A DNA stretch of 38,986 bases from Acidimicrobiaceae bacterium (GCA_003569125.1 BGOG01000020.1:1-38986), one strand, 5' to 3'. Positions 28,019 to 38,882 are shown, numbered from the stretch's first letter. Program-made: numbers and translations. Notes: a model not told the origin generated them from the letters alone.

Positions 28019-28091
<73 letters not shown>

Positions 28092-28172
28092 CTGGCAGTC
28101 AGCGAATTTCCTTCTGCTGAACCTGTGCGCTAGTCTCGTTACACAAATCGCACACGTCAACGGGATGTGTGT

Positions 28173-28180
28173 AAAAGGGG
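28173..28180 (+). promoter_or_regulatory. Strong ribosome binding site of the BMP lipoprotein
   Basis: AAAAGGGG stands 6 bp before ATG 28187. It closely resembles the leader of the sugar binding protein at 14657. Confidence 0.7.
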
Positions 28181-28186
28181 AAACAA

Positions 28187-29256
28187 ATGACAAAGCACAA
28201 AGGACTTAAGTCTGCTGTTCTTGCCATTGCAGCGTTTGCACTCATCGCGGGTGCATGCGGCGGCAGTAGCGATACAGCGACCGATGAGGCAACAACAGAG
28301 ACAGCAGCACCAGCCGCTGACCCATGTGAAGGCTCAGAGCTCAAGCTCGGACTCGCATTTGATACTGGTGGCCGTGGTGACGGAACATTTAACGACTCGG
28401 CCGCTCGCGGTGCAGAACAAGCAGCATCTGAATTGTGCTTCACAGTTCAAGAGCTCGAAGCAACAAGCGACGACGATCGCAAGCCAAACCTCGAAGCACT
28501 TGTAGCGGCCGGTAATAATCCAGTTATCGCCGTTGGTTTCGCAATTCGGTGGAGCAATTGAAGAAGTTGCTGCTGCCAACCCAATGTAACTTTCGGTTGG
28601 GTAGACGGTTATCTGACCTTCCAAACGTGAAGACTCTCGGCTTCTCAGAGCAAGAGGGTTCTTTCCTTGTTGGTGCCGCTGCTGCGTTGAAGAGCGCAAG
28701 CGGAACAATCGGATTCATCGGTGGTCAGGAAATTGACTTGATCAAGCGATTCGAAGCCGGATACATCGCAGGCGCGAAGGCAGTTAATCCAGCGATCAAA
28801 GTTGAGTCAAAGTATCTCGGTGCAGCCGGAGACAATGCTGCATGGGGTTCACCTGACAAAGCCAAAGAAATTGCGATGAGCTGGTACAAAAAAGGTGCAG
28901 ACATCATTTACACCGCAGCCGGTGGTTCAGGCGCGGGCACAATCGATGCCGCTGTTGAAGCTGGCGAAGGCAAGTGGGCAATCGGTGTTGACTCAGATCA
29001 ATACTTGACTGCAACTGCAGATCAGCAAGCACACATCTTGACTTCAATGCTCAAGCGTGTTGACGTTTCAGTGTTCCTCGCTGCCAAAGCGGTGAAGGAA
29101 GGCGATGTCACTGGTGGCTTCAAGATATTTGACCTTAAGAGTGATGGAGTTGGATATTCAAAATCGGGTGGTTACCTCGATGATGTTGCTGATCAACTCG
29201 AAGCATTCAAGGCGAAGATCGTAAGTGGAGAAATTGTCGTACCGACAAAACCATAA
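28187..29256 (+). CDS. BMP-family ABC transporter substrate-binding lipoprotein (frameshifted)
   Basis: Proteins of the BmpA/Med family bind nucleosides or related bases for an ABC importer. The signal peptide has the lipobox AGAC with Cys24, then a Thr/Ala/Glu linker. The fold shows LGLAFDTGGRGDGTFNDSA, NPVIAVGFA, GFSEQEGSFLVGAAAALK, TIGFIGGQEIDLIKRFEAGY and IYTAAGGSGAG. Small indels at about 28541, 28585 and 28610-28620 break the frame; removing them gives FGGAIEEVAAANP and VTFGWVDG. Length after repair is about 355 residues. The gene starts the operon 28187-33275 and is followed by a terminator-like hairpin. Ligand by family: a nucleoside; not shown by sequence. Confidence 0.85.
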
Positions 29257-29283
29257 TTAAAATATTTAAATAAATTAGTTGCG

Positions 29284-29310
29284 GGGGCCTGGGTCATTGA
29301 CCTAGGCCCC
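29284..29310 (+). terminator. Rho-independent-type hairpin after the BMP gene
   Basis: GGGGCCTGGGTC pairs with GACCTAGGCCCC over 12 bp (one G-T pair) around the loop ATT, followed by TGTTCTATTT. The stem is strong and the T tract poor, so it may stop part of the transcripts before the ATPase gene at 29392. Confidence 0.8.
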
Positions 29311-29391
29311 TGTTCTATTTATGCTCAAGAATTTGAAAGTAGTCAGACGGCTAATTTTGAATCATTTATCCGTGTGTGTCAGAATTGCGCA

Positions 29392-30931
29392 ATGCAATCG
29401 GGAAGTCTGAAACCGAACCAAAAATCGGCGTCAGGTGCAGTCAAAATCGTTGAACTTGCAAACATCACCAAAGTTTTCCCGGAGTAATTGCAAATCGAGA
29501 TATCTCGATGCAGGTTGATCGTGCCACGATCCACGCGATTGTCGGCGAAAACGGGGCGGGAAAGTCGACCCTGATGAAGATTCTCTATGGCCTTCATCAG
29601 CCTGATTCTGGGACTATTGCTATCAACGGAGTTCTGACTCAATTTAAATCGCCCAGTGAGGCCATCGCGGCCGGCATCGGCATGGTGCATCAACACTTCA
29701 TGTTGGCGGACAATTTGACGGTTCTCGAAAATATTATTTTGGGATACGAGCCGACCAAATATGGCGTGCTTTCGTTGGGCGATGCCCGCAAACGGGTCAA
29801 AGAATTGGCAACATCGATTGGTGTCGATCTTGATTTAGATCTGCCAATTTCAGAATTGGGTGTCGGGCAAAGACAACGCGTTGAAATATTGAAGGTACTT
29901 TTCCGTGGTGCCGAGATTTTGGTTCTAGATGAGCCAACCGCAGTACTCGTGCCACAAGAAGTCGTCGAATTATTTGTCAATCTTCGTAAGTTGGTGGCAA
30001 ACGGAACGACGATTTTATTTATCTCGCACAAGCTTGACGAAGTTTTGTCGATTTCTGATCAAATAACCGTGATTCGTCAGGGCTCAACCGTTGCCTCTGT
30101 CTCGCCGAATCGGTGGATCGTTTGAAACTCGCCGAACTGATGGTCGGTTCGGATCTTCCGAGTCATGGTAAGCGCACGACAAAAGTCGGCGAAAAAGTTC
30201 AACTGTCGGCGCATAACTTAACGGTCATCGCCAAAGACCGCAAGAATCCGGTTCGAAATGTTTCGTTCGATATTTTTGAAAGTGAGATCATCGGCGTCGC
30301 CGGCGTGGATGGAAACGGTCAGTTCGAACTTTGTGAGGCCCTACTCGGTTTAGTCGATATTCAAGGCACGGTAGAGATAGGTGGCAAAGATGCGAGCAAC
30401 TCGAATGTTCGCCAAAGACTTGATCAAGGACTTGCTTATATTCCTTTTGATCGACATCGTGAAGGTTTAATGCTCGCTGCTTCTCTTTGGGAGAACGCCT
30501 TATTGGGTCATGAGGATTCGCTTTCTCGTGGTCCGATGATTGACGTGGACGCCGCAAAAAAGTCGTGTCAAGAAATAATTGAGCGGTTCGGTGTGATGAC
30601 GCCAAATGAACTTGTCCCGGCGTTCGTTTTGTCGGGTGGTAATCAACAAAAACTAGTTGTCGGTCGAAATCTTGCGAAAGCACCCAAGGTGCTGATCGCT
30701 GCGCACCCGACACGAGGAATCGATGTCGGCGCACAGGCGGCAGTGTGGGAGGAGATTCGCCGCTCGCGTGATGCCGGCATGTCGGTTCTGCTCGTGTCCG
30801 CCGATCTTGAAGAAATTCTAGGTTTGTCCGACAGAATTCTGGTGATGTTCGACGGTGAGATTTCTGCTGAACTCGATCCAAAGAGCGCGACGCCGCAAAT
30901 TCTCGGAAAGTATATGACGGGTACGCAGTGA
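29392..30931 (+). CDS. BMP-system ABC transporter ATP-binding protein, two domains (two frameshifts)
   Basis: This fused double ATPase of about 513 residues drives the importer. NBD1 has Walker A IVGENGAGKSTLMKILYGL, Q loop GMVHQHFML, the BMP-type signature ELGVGQRQRVEILK and Walker B ILVLDEPTAVLVPQE. NBD2 has the degenerate GVDGNGQFELCEALLGL in place of Walker A, signature FVLSGGNQQKLVVGRNLA, and LIAAHPTRGIDVGA in place of Walker B, as in this family. The frame breaks at a G run near 29482 (KVFP joins GVIANRDIS) and near 30100 (SV joins DRLKLAELMVG). Both look like single-base errors. The stop overlaps the permease GTG. Confidence 0.87.
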
Positions 30932-32037
30932 GTCGGCCACTTTCTTCTCAACGTAATTTCGACTCGATTCGCAAGTCTCTTAACACGCTAGGAAGTTCGG
31001 TCAGCGCGATAATTCTTGCCTTAATTATTTGTGGCGTGCTTTTGCTCGTGACGGGCAAAGACCCTTTTGCGGCGTATGGAAAGATTCTAGAAACAGGTTT
31101 AACCAGCGACAAGATGCTCGAGATGTTGAAACGAGCGACGCCTCTGATTTTTAGTGCGATCGCAGTCGCAATCGGTTTTAAGATGAATTTGTTCAATATT
31201 GGTGTCGAAGGACAATATTTATTTGCCGCGCTGATCGCCGCAGAAATGGCCACCCATGTTTCGTTTCCCCGGCCGCTACATATTTTGTTTATTTTGGTTG
31301 TGGCGATGGTCTCGGGTGCGGCGTGGGCGAGTATTGCCGCTTTTTTGAAAATAAGTCGCGGAATTAACGAAGTGATCTCGACGATCATGCTCAACTACAT
31401 CGCACTGTCGTTTATTCAGTGGCTCTTTGAAAGTTTTTTTCGCGACGATTCAGACGGCGGCTTGAACGTAAAAACGACGAAAATCGCCCCGAGTGGACGA
31501 ATGCCAGATTTGGTTCATGATCGATTGAACGGAATGTTTATCATCGCTTTGCTTGTCGCCTTTTTGTATTGGGTCGTGGTGTTTCGAAGCCGATTCGGTT
31601 TTCAACTTCGAGCCAGCGGGTTGAACCCGATTGCCGCACGCACGGCAGGTATTCCGGCCAATCGAATGGTTCTGATTGCGATGATGTTGTCGGGTGCTGT
31701 CGCGGGTCTGGTGGCGATGCCGGCCGTAATCGGCGATGTCTATGGATATGGCCCTTCGGCGATTGCGACGCAATTTGGTTTTGCTGGGATCTCGGTTGCT
31801 CTGCTGGGTCGCAATCACCCGATCGGAATTGTTGGTGCGGCTCTGCTGTTCGGATTTCTCGACTCAACATCTGCGGTGCTTCAGCTATCGGGCATACCAA
31901 GTTCGATCGTCAAAGTGATTCAGGCGATCATAGTTCTCGTGGTAGTGATTGTTAACGAAGCATCGTCGAGACGATATAACCGACGAACTGCCGAGCGAGC
32001 AGCCATGGCTTTAAAAAGTTTGGAAGTAAAACAATGA
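30928..32037 (+). CDS. BMP-system ABC transporter permease 1
   Basis: This 369-residue intact permease of the YufP type starts at GTG 30928 overlapping the ATPase stop (GTGA). It begins with a polar N terminus, then hydrophobic SAIILALIICGVLLL, and has the family motifs LIFSAIAVAIGFKMNLFNIG and EGQYLFAALIAAEMA, ISRGINEVISTIMLNYIA, LRASGLNPIAARTAGI and FAGISVALLGRNHPIGIVG. It forms the heteromeric channel with the next product. The stop overlaps the ATG of permease 2 (ATGA). Confidence 0.9.
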   Translation: MSRPLSSQRNFDSIRKSLNTLGSSVSAIILALIICGVLLLVTGKDPFAAYGKILETGLTSDKMLEMLKRATPLIFSAIAVAIGFKMNLFNIGVEGQYLFAALIAAEMATHVSFPRPLHILFILVVAMVSGAAWASIAAFLKISRGINEVISTIMLNYIALSFIQWLFESFFRDDSDGGLNVKTTKIAPSGRMPDLVHDRLNGMFIIALLVAFLYWVVVFRSRFGFQLRASGLNPIAARTAGIPANRMVLIAMMLSGAVAGLVAMPAVIGDVYGYGPSAIATQFGFAGISVALLGRNHPIGIVGAALLFGFLDSTSAVLQLSGIPSSIVKVIQAIIVLVVVIVNEASSRRYNRRTAERAAMALKSLEVKQ

Positions 32038-33275
32038 AACAGTCAAAAAATTTCAGATTGTTCGTGTTGATATTTGGCGCACTGGCGATCATCTCAACTG
32101 TTCGTTATGGACAGATCAAGACGCGCTGACATCTTCGAGCACGATCGGCACGGCGCTGCGTTTGACGGTGCCGATTCTTCTGGCAGGCATGGCTGGTCTT
32201 TGGGCCGAACGGTGCGGAGTTTTGAATATCGGTATCGAAGGCATGATGATTTTCGGAACATGGTTCGGTGCCTGGGGTGCTTGGCAATATGGCCCATGGG
32301 TTGGATTGCTGTTTGCAATTTTGGGTGGGATGTTCGGCGGGTTGGTGCACTCAGTGGCCACGGTTCGTTTCAATATCGATCAAGTCATTTCGGGTGTTGT
32401 CATTAATTTGTTTGCCTTTTTTGGTGTCCGATATTTGAGTGAACTTGTTTATGTCGGCAAGCCAGGTGGTGGCATCAGCCAATCGCCCCCACAAAAGTGG
32501 GCCTTACCAAGATTTAATTTGCCGATACTTTCTGGTGGAGAAATTGTTGGATGGAAGTCGCCCGATTTTTTAGGCTGGCTCGAGTCGCAAAGATGGTTCA
32601 TCCTCGGAGACCTCGGCGGAATCTGGCCGCGGTTTGACGCACAATATTTCTTGGGCAACGGTGATTGCAATCGTCGTCGTGCCGTTGTCGGCATGGATTT
32701 TGTGGCGCACTCGTTTTGGTTTGCGCTTGAGGTCTTCGGGTGAGTCGCCGGTTGCCGCTGAGAGTCTCGGCGTAAAAGTAAATCGGCTTCGATATTACGG
32801 GTTATTAATCAGCGGCGGTTTGGCCGGCTTGGCAGGTGGCACACTTTCGATTGTCGCCTCGTCGTATTATCGCCAAGGCCAAACTGCTGGTCGCGGTTTC
32901 ATCGGGCTCGCAACGATGATCTTTGGAAACTGGCGTCCAAGTGGAATCTTGACCGGCGCAATGTTGTTTGGCTACGCCGAAGGCATCAAGCTCGTCGCTT
33001 CAGATTCAATCACTGCGTTGTTTTTATTCATTGCTGCCATCTCGTTGGTATTTTTGATCGTTGCGGTTATCCGCCGCAAGCGCCTTCAAATCTTGGTGAC
33101 GCTGGGGGCTTTTCTACTTTCGGCGATTGCGTATCGAACCGTCAACACGGTTCCAGAATCGTTGACACAGTCTTTGCCGTATGTCGTGACATTAATTGTT
33201 TTGGCTACTGCGAATCAACGGCTACGCCCACCGGCAATGGCTGGGGTGCCATTTCGACCGGGCGACCCGCACTAA
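32034..33275 (+). CDS. BMP-system ABC transporter permease 2 (frameshifted)
   Basis: This YufQ-type partner permease is in pieces: the start MKQSKNFRLFVLIFGALAII, then LRLTVPILLAGMAGLWAERC with GVLNIGIEGMMIFGTWFGAW, VRFNIDQVISGVVINLFAFF, then LTHNISWATVIAIVVVPLSA, LRSSGESPVAAESLGVKVN, and FIGLATMIFGNWRPSGILT. Shifts are needed near 32105-32115 and 32620-32640. After repair it has about 413 residues, which is normal. The C-terminal 80 residues add two or three further hydrophobic segments. It is the last gene of the operon and converges on mogA with a 17-bp gap. Confidence 0.87.
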
Positions 33276-33292
33276 AACTTTTTAGCGGATTA

Positions 33293-33838
33293 TTATTTGC
33301 CTTTGGGGCGAAACGCGACAAGGTTATTCATCAATTCAAGTCTTGGGCCGTTAATCAAGTCGATGCAATAAGGCACTGCAGGCATCACTGCGTCGAGACA
33401 TTCGCTGATTGAGGATGGCTTACCTGGCAGGTTGATGATCAGCGCACCACCGCGAATGCCTGCCGTCTGTCGCGACAAAATTGCTGTCGGTACAACCTTC
33501 AGCGAAGTCGCGCGCATCAACTCACCAAAGCCTGGCATCATCTTCTCGCAAACTTGTTCGGTGGCTTCAGGCGTGATGTCGCGTACTGCGGGGCCCGTGC
33601 CGCCAGTGGTGACGATCAAACAACACTTCTCGACATCAGCAAGTTCGCGCAATGCCGCCGTTACAAGATCGATTTCATCAGCGACGACTCGAGCAACAGG
33701 GTGCCACGATGACGACAAATGTTCGGTGAAATATTCGTGAATCGCGGGGCCGCCCAAATCTTTGTAAACACCAGCCGAGGCTCGATCCGAAACTGTGACG
33801 ATGCCGATCTTTGCTGGTGCTGTATTTTCAGTCATCAA
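33293..33838 (-). CDS. mogA: Molybdopterin adenylyltransferase, MogA/MoaB family
   Basis: The enzyme adenylates molybdopterin before molybdate insertion. The 181-residue protein begins MMTENTAPAKIGIVTVSDRA, with the MPT-binding TTGGTGPAVRDITPEAT and INLPGKPSSISECLDAVMPA. The initiator may be the second Met. It lies 3 bp after the sulfotransferase stop, so it seems to be the final gene of the cysDNC-sulfotransferase operon, or sits there by chance. No other molybdenum cofactor genes are in the window. MoaB and MogA are hard to separate by sequence alone. Confidence 0.88.
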   Translation of the reverse strand: MMTENTAPAKIGIVTVSDRASAGVYKDLGGPAIHEYFTEHLSSSWHPVARVVADEIDLVTAALRELADVEKCCLIVTTGGTGPAVRDITPEATEQVCEKMMPGFGELMRATSLKVVPTAILSRQTAGIRGGALIINLPGKPSSISECLDAVMPAVPYCIDLINGPRLELMNNLVAFRPKGK

Positions 33839-33841
33839 CAG

Positions 33842-34801
33842 TTACCAGAAAAGATTTTGCGGGTCGTTGTATTTTTTTCCGAAAGTTGCTTTGCGGACGA
33901 TTGATTTATAAATCTGTCGCCAGCCGAAGCGAAAACCCGTCAGCGATCGTGCCGTGAACGAGACCGCCTGCAGTCTTTCGATTGACCCGCGAAAACCCCG
34001 CAACATCGCTGTTTCTGTGGCGCTCAAGATCAGCGGTGCAATTGTCGCGGGAAACTCGCGAGTCTCAAATTTGAACGACTCATAATCCATTTGGTAGACA
34101 GCCTGCAGACGATTTGCCGTATGTTGATCACAAACTTGCTCGAGTTTGATCCCGAAACCGACGTTGTGGCGCTCGAGCGATAGTGAGGTGCCGGCGCGAC
34201 GATTGACTTCGTCGACGAGAAGTTGCATCTCGGCGGGCTGCTCGACTCGCGCGACCATGTTGTAGTTGAACTTGTCGGGGTGCACGATGTGTGACTGTGG
34301 CAAAAAATGATGATCTTCCATAAACTCGTTCGTCTGTTCGGAAATCATTGTGGCGAACAACGCAAAACTTGCCGTGATGTCAATTCGACCGTCGATAAAT
34401 TGATCTTGACAAAGTTCGATTGCCTTGTCTGGTGTACCGGGAGCGCGAGAAAAAATTCGGTTCTCCCAAGCAGAATAGGCCCGAGTTAATGGGTCACGAG
34501 TTGCGTAAACCCGCAGCCATTCGGGTGAGTGGAGAATCTCTTCGATTTGTTTGGCACTCATGTCGATTAATTTGGTCAGACCACTGACGCCGAGTTCATG
34601 AATCGTTTGTGACCGCGCCATGTGCGGGCTGATCAAGCGATCAAGTCGCGACTGGTCGTATGAGCCACTGGCCTTGGCGAGCAACATCTTGATGCTGCTG
34701 CAGGCAACTTTTGTGGTCGGGCAATACATTACTTTTAGACTTGGTGCGACCAAGATGAAGCCCGCATAGGGCTTGAGTGGAAACGCCTTTTCGCTGATCA
34801 C
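33842..34801 (-). CDS. Sulfotransferase family 2-type protein
   Basis: Sulfotransferases move sulfate from PAPS to a hydroxyl or amine of a carbohydrate or other acceptor. The 319-residue protein has the 5'-phosphosulfate loop KVMYCPTTKVACSSIKMLLA near residue 25 and the 3'-phosphate motif LRVYATRDPLTRAYSAWENR near residue 95, both typical of the Golgi-like family 2 carbohydrate sulfotransferases. GTG 34801 starts MISEKAFPLKPY. No signal peptide is seen, so it is cytoplasmic or peripheral. It follows cysC by 16 bp. The acceptor is unknown; a surface glycan is the best guess given the operon. Confidence 0.82.
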   Translation of the reverse strand: MISEKAFPLKPYAGFILVAPSLKVMYCPTTKVACSSIKMLLAKASGSYDQSRLDRLISPHMARSQTIHELGVSGLTKLIDMSAKQIEEILHSPEWLRVYATRDPLTRAYSAWENRIFSRAPGTPDKAIELCQDQFIDGRIDITASFALFATMISEQTNEFMEDHHFLPQSHIVHPDKFNYNMVARVEQPAEMQLLVDEVNRRAGTSLSLERHNVGFGIKLEQVCDQHTANRLQAVYQMDYESFKFETREFPATIAPLILSATETAMLRGFRGSIERLQAVSFTARSLTGFRFGWRQIYKSIVRKATFGKKYNDPQNLFW

Positions 34802-34817
34802 TGCGAGAAATCTACTT

Positions 34818-35440
34818 TCACGAGCCGGCTTTAACCAGCAACTTTGCCAAAATTATCGCCACAGATTCTTGCAAAGATTCGTTCGATTGACCGACTATTA
34901 CATCGGGTCGTTGAGGCGCTTCGTAAGGGCTATCGACGCCACTCAAACCCGTCATTTGGCCATTGCGAACCTTGGCGTATAGGCCTTTCGTGTCGCGACG
35001 TTCGCATTCATCAAGTGGTGTGGCGACGTGCACCTCGATGAACCGCAATTGTCGATCGGTGTGGATCTTGCGAGCGTGCTCGCGTGATGCGATGAACGGC
35101 GAGATGATCGGCACAATTGCAACAGTGCCTGAGTCGGCGAACAAACAAGCAACTTCGGCGATGCGTCGGATATTTTCGGTGCGATCCTCGTCGCTGTAGC
35201 CAAGATCAGAGTTCAGCCCGAGGCGAACATTATCGGCATCCAGAATGTATGCGAGGCGACTCGTGTTCAATAGTTCGCGCGCGAGTTCGTTGGCGATCGT
35301 TGACTTTCCCGAACCAGAGAGACCGGTCATCCAGACCGTTGCGCGACGAGACCGTGTTTGTTCCAACGTCGTGCACGAGTCACACCAGGCTCGTGCCAAA
35401 TTGCTTCGCTTGGCTTGTTTGGGTTGTTCGATTTAGTCAT
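34818..35440 (-). CDS. cysC: Adenylylsulfate kinase CysC (one frameshift)
   Basis: CysC phosphorylates adenylylsulfate to PAPS, the sulfate donor. ATG 35440 gives MTKSNNPNKPSEAIWHEPGV and TRARRWNKHG, then a shift near 35345 leads to RATVWMTGLSGSGKSTIANE (Walker A) and DADNVRLGLNSDLGYSDEDR, FIASREHARKIH and DECERRDTKGLYAKVRNGQM. About 207 residues is standard. It stands 16 bp after the cysN stop (TGA near 35457), so it appears separate; a CysN-CysC fusion broken by an indel is a real alternative because linker residues follow in another frame. The downstream neighbour is the sulfotransferase. Confidence 0.88.
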
Positions 35441-35456
35441 TTGCCGAAACTGACGA

Positions 35457-36713
35457 TCAAGATCTCGGTGAGAGCAACATGCCAGCAGCGACTGTTTGTC
35501 CTGATGATTCGTCAACAAGGATAAATGATCCGGTAGTGCGGTTCTGGTGGTAATCGTCAAGAACAGCGGGCTGGTCGTATGTAGAGTTACGCGACCGATC
35601 TCGTTGAACTTGAGTTCGTTGACACCAGTCTCACGATGTAGATTCGAAATATCTAGTCGATATAAAACACTTGAAACTTTGCCACGAGCAAGTTTGGTGG
35701 TTTGCTTGACTGTGTAGAATCTTGTCGAGTTGCAATGTGCTGCGTCGTCCATCCAACACAGCATTGCTTCGAGTTCTTGAGAAGTTCTCGGACGATTGTT
35801 TGGTCGACACAACATGTCGCCGCGAGTAATCGAAAGATCATCTTTCAACAAAACAGTTATGGCTTGACCTGGTTCTGCCTGTTCGACTGCTCCATCTGGA
35901 GAGTCGATGCCAGTGATCGTGCTGGTTAAACCCGATGGCAAGACCATAATGTCATCGCCGACTCGTAACATGCCACCCGCGACGCGACCTGCGTAGCCGC
36001 GGTAGTCAGGTGTGTCAGCGCGTTGTGGGCGAATCACATATTGCACGGGAAACCGGGTGTCAATCCGGTTGTCGTCACTGGCAATATAAACATTTTCTAG
36101 ATGGTGCAACAGCGTCGGGCCTTCGAACCACGACATGTTCGCCGAGCGACTGACCACATTGTCGCCCCGCCAGTGCGCTGATCGGCAAGAAAGTGACATC
36201 TCGCAGATCAAGTCGCGAAGCGAAGTTTTCAAACTCTTGGCGGATGTTGTCAAAAATTGTTTGATCGTAATCAACTAGATCCATTTTGTTGACACAAATC
36301 ACGAGGTGTGGTACGCCGAGCAATGAGACCAGTAAACTGTGTCGGCGAGTTTGTTCGACGACGCCAGTGCGTGCATCGACGAGCACGATCGCCAAATCTG
36401 CGTTCGAGGCACCCGTGATCATGTTGCGGGTGTATTGAATATGTCCAGGGCAGTCGGCGATAATGAAACTGCGCTTGGGCGTGGCGAAATATCGATATGC
36501 CACGTCAATTGTGATTCCTTGTTCGCGTTCGGCGCGCAGACCATCCGTTAGAAGCGACAGAATCGACATAGTCGTCGCCACGGCGTTTACTGACGGCTTC
36601 AATGTGCTCAAGTTGATCTTCGAAGATACTTTTGAGTCGTAAAGCAGTCGACCAATTAAAGTTGATTTTCCGTCGTCAACCGAACCGACGGTGGCGAAAT
36701 GCAGGCGCTCCAT
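35457..36713 (-). CDS. cysN: Sulfate adenylyltransferase large subunit CysN (several frameshifts)
   Basis: CysN is the GTPase subunit of ATP sulfurylase; with CysD it makes adenylylsulfate. It begins [20 protein letters not shown] (P loop), with [39 protein letters not shown] (G3), [11 protein letters not shown] (G4), FPVQYVIRP and [19 protein letters not shown]. Shifts are needed near 36540-36625, 36150-36170 and 35530-35545. Repair gives about 415 residues, as in the family. The start overlaps the cysD stop (TGATG). The many indels agree with the poorly read end of the window. Confidence 0.9.
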
Positions 36714-37609
36714 CAGAAGTATCCCGTTCGTTTGCGATCTTCCATACCCGCTTCTGAGATTCTGTCGTCGGCTCGAGTTGCACCTCGTTCGGTGATACGC
36801 GCAACAGAAGTCTCGGCAATCACTTGTTCAATAGTCGAGGCACTCGATTCAATCGCCGCGGTACAAGTTGCATCACCAACAGTACGAAACCGCACGAGTT
36901 CTTCGGTTATTGTTTCACCGTCTTCTGGTTGCAAAAATGGCGAGAACCGCCATCCACATATTGTCGCGTCGAACACTTGGCGACGTGGGCGTAATAAATG
37001 CTCGGCAGATCAATGTTGTAATCAGCAACGAATTGCCAAATGTCGAGTTCGGTCCAATTTGAAATCGGAAAATTCTGAAGTGTTCACCAGTTTATGGCGA
37101 CCGTTATAGATTCCCCAAAGTTCTGGACGCTGGGTTTTGGGGTCCCCATTGACCGAAGGTGTCGCGATGTGAATAGACGCGTTCTTTGGCGCGGGCGCGT
37201 TCTTCGTCGCGGCGTGCGCCGCCAAATACGGCGTCAAACTTGTGTTCTTTGATTGAGTCGAGCAAGGTCACGGTTTGTAGCGGATTGCGACTCGCGCGCG
37301 GCCCCGTCACGTCTTTGTATTCGACCGGCGTCAATTGAGGCTTGCAACGAGCCGATTATCAGTTGCACATCAAGGTCGCGAACAGCGCGATCTCGAAACT
37401 CGATGACTTCGGCAAAATTATGACCGGTATCGATGTGCATCACCGGAAAGGGCACTCGGGGCCGGGCTGAAGGCACGCACCGCGAGGTGCAACATCACGA
37501 CTGAGTCTTTGCCGCCCGAGAACAACATCACGGGGCGTTCAAACTCTGCTGCGACTTTCGCGGATTATTGTGACCGACTCGTCAATCAGACTGCGTAATG
37601 CTGATTCAC
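36713..37609 (-). CDS. cysD: Sulfate adenylyltransferase small subunit CysD (several frameshifts)
   Basis: CysD carries the ATP pyrophosphatase fold and transfers AMP to sulfate. The PP-loop [13 protein letters not shown] lies at about 37490-37525, followed by [68 protein letters not shown]-like sequence and the C-terminal [12 protein letters not shown] with [20 protein letters not shown] and KRTGYF. At least five indels break it. The start is uncertain: GTG 37609 with AGGGG in front is proposed, but an early shift (near GCAGTCTGA) hides the N terminus. It heads the operon cysD-cysN-cysC-sulfotransferase-mogA. Confidence 0.88.
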
Positions 37610-37740
37610 CCCTTTAAGACTAGGGCTTTAAGCAATGCCCGAGTGACAAAAGACGGATGTGCGCGGGCAAATAGATCGGGCAATTAGTGTGCGTTAGGGC
37701 AATTATCGAAAATATTCAGAAAATTTCTAGAGGACAAATT

Positions 37741-38511
37741 GTGACACGGCTAAGCAAATCGAGTTCAAACGAATCAATTATGTCGGTATTGCGTGAAACG
37801 GCTGACGCGGTTTCAATCGTGTTGCGTGCCAACAAAGATTGGTCGTTGTCGGGGTTGCGCGACACGCAATACTCGGTCGATTTGCGTGCTGATGCCGCGG
37901 CGCTTGAAGTTTTGCACGGTGCGGGCGTGGCTGTGCTGTCTGAAGAAAGTGAAATCACCGGCGTATTCGGCGACGAGGATCTTTGCGTGGTTATGGAATC
38001 CACTTGATGGTTCGACGAATGCCAGTCGTGGTGTGCCGTGGTACGCAACTGCGCTGTGCGCGATCGACAAAACGGCATGCGGGCAGGGCTCGTCGTGAAT
38101 CAGGCGATGCAAAGTGATTGTTATTGGGCGACTGCCGGTGGCGGTGCATTTCATAACGGTGAGGCGATGCATCCGAGTGGTTGTGTAGAACTAGGTGAGG
38201 CAGTGGTAGGTGTTTCTGGAATACCAAAAGTGCGACCGAGGTGGGGCCAGTTTCGCGCGCTAGGTGCGGCGGCGGCTCTGGATATTTGTCTGGTCGCCGA
38301 TGGAGTGCTTGATGCTTGGATAGATTTCAACACTCATGGTGTCTGGGATTATTTGGCGAGCGCTCTGATTTGTCAAGAGGCTGGTGCGCTTGTCGTCGAC
38401 ATCAGGGGCCGAGATTTAATCGTGCAAGAACATTCACATCGTCGCACGCCACTTGTCGCCGCAACACCTGCGTTGCTTGAGATTGTCAAGCAAATTCGCG
38501 ACCAAAAGTAA
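37741..38511 (+). CDS. Inositol-monophosphatase-family phosphatase, CysQ-like (frameshifted)
   Basis: Members dephosphorylate inositol phosphates or, as CysQ, 3'-phosphoadenosine 5'-phosphate (PAP). The GTG at 37741 has AGAGGA upstream and opens VTRLSKSSSNESIMSVLRET. VAVLSEESEITGVFGDEDL supplies the Glu metal ligand. The DPLDGST motif is broken by one extra A near 37996. A second shift is near 38075, followed by GMRAGLVVNQAMQSDCYWAT, GGGAFHNGE and HGVWDYLASALICQEAGALV, which stands at the family's WDYAA motif. About 257 residues. It is divergent from the PAPS-making operon, which favours CysQ (PAP recycling) over inositol phosphatase, though inositol genes also occur in the window. Confidence 0.82.
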
Positions 38512-38882
38512 ACGAGATGTCGCCCACACAAACTGAAATGATTCCATTGCTGTGGACAGCGAAAGATCGTGGCGTATTCATGGCCAGCCTCTTGCAATTT
38601 GAAATGTCAACCTTTTTAACAATAACTAAACGTTATACAAAAAGTTGTCATTCAGAAGATAGGTCCAAGACGCAATAATCCAAATCAGCAATTTTGTAGT
38701 TTCAAATTTTCTAACAGACCATAAGTGATGACATTGAGAGTATTCGTGTAGAGTCAAATATTGTGCGTTGCCAATAATGATGTATCACTATGTGCGTCCG
38801 TTGAATCAGCGATTGTCGGCCAAGCACAAATCATTGGATCTAATGAGTTCAGTCGACAACTTCGCATTTTGTCCCAAGAGCA
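38512..38882. other. Gene-free stretch
   Basis: No frame here has a recognisable product or a good ribosome site. It is AT-rich around 38600-38800. The one structure seen is the inverted repeat at 38605-38650. It may contain the end of neighbouring transcripts. Confidence 0.5.
38605..38650. repeat. Imperfect inverted repeat, possible terminator
   Basis: TGTCAACCTTTTT at 38605 and AAAAAGTTGTCA ending at 38650 are near-complementary (one bulge, one mismatch). An inner ATAAC/GTTAT pair strengthens the stem. It lies about 95 bp after the phosphatase stop. Confidence 0.45.
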
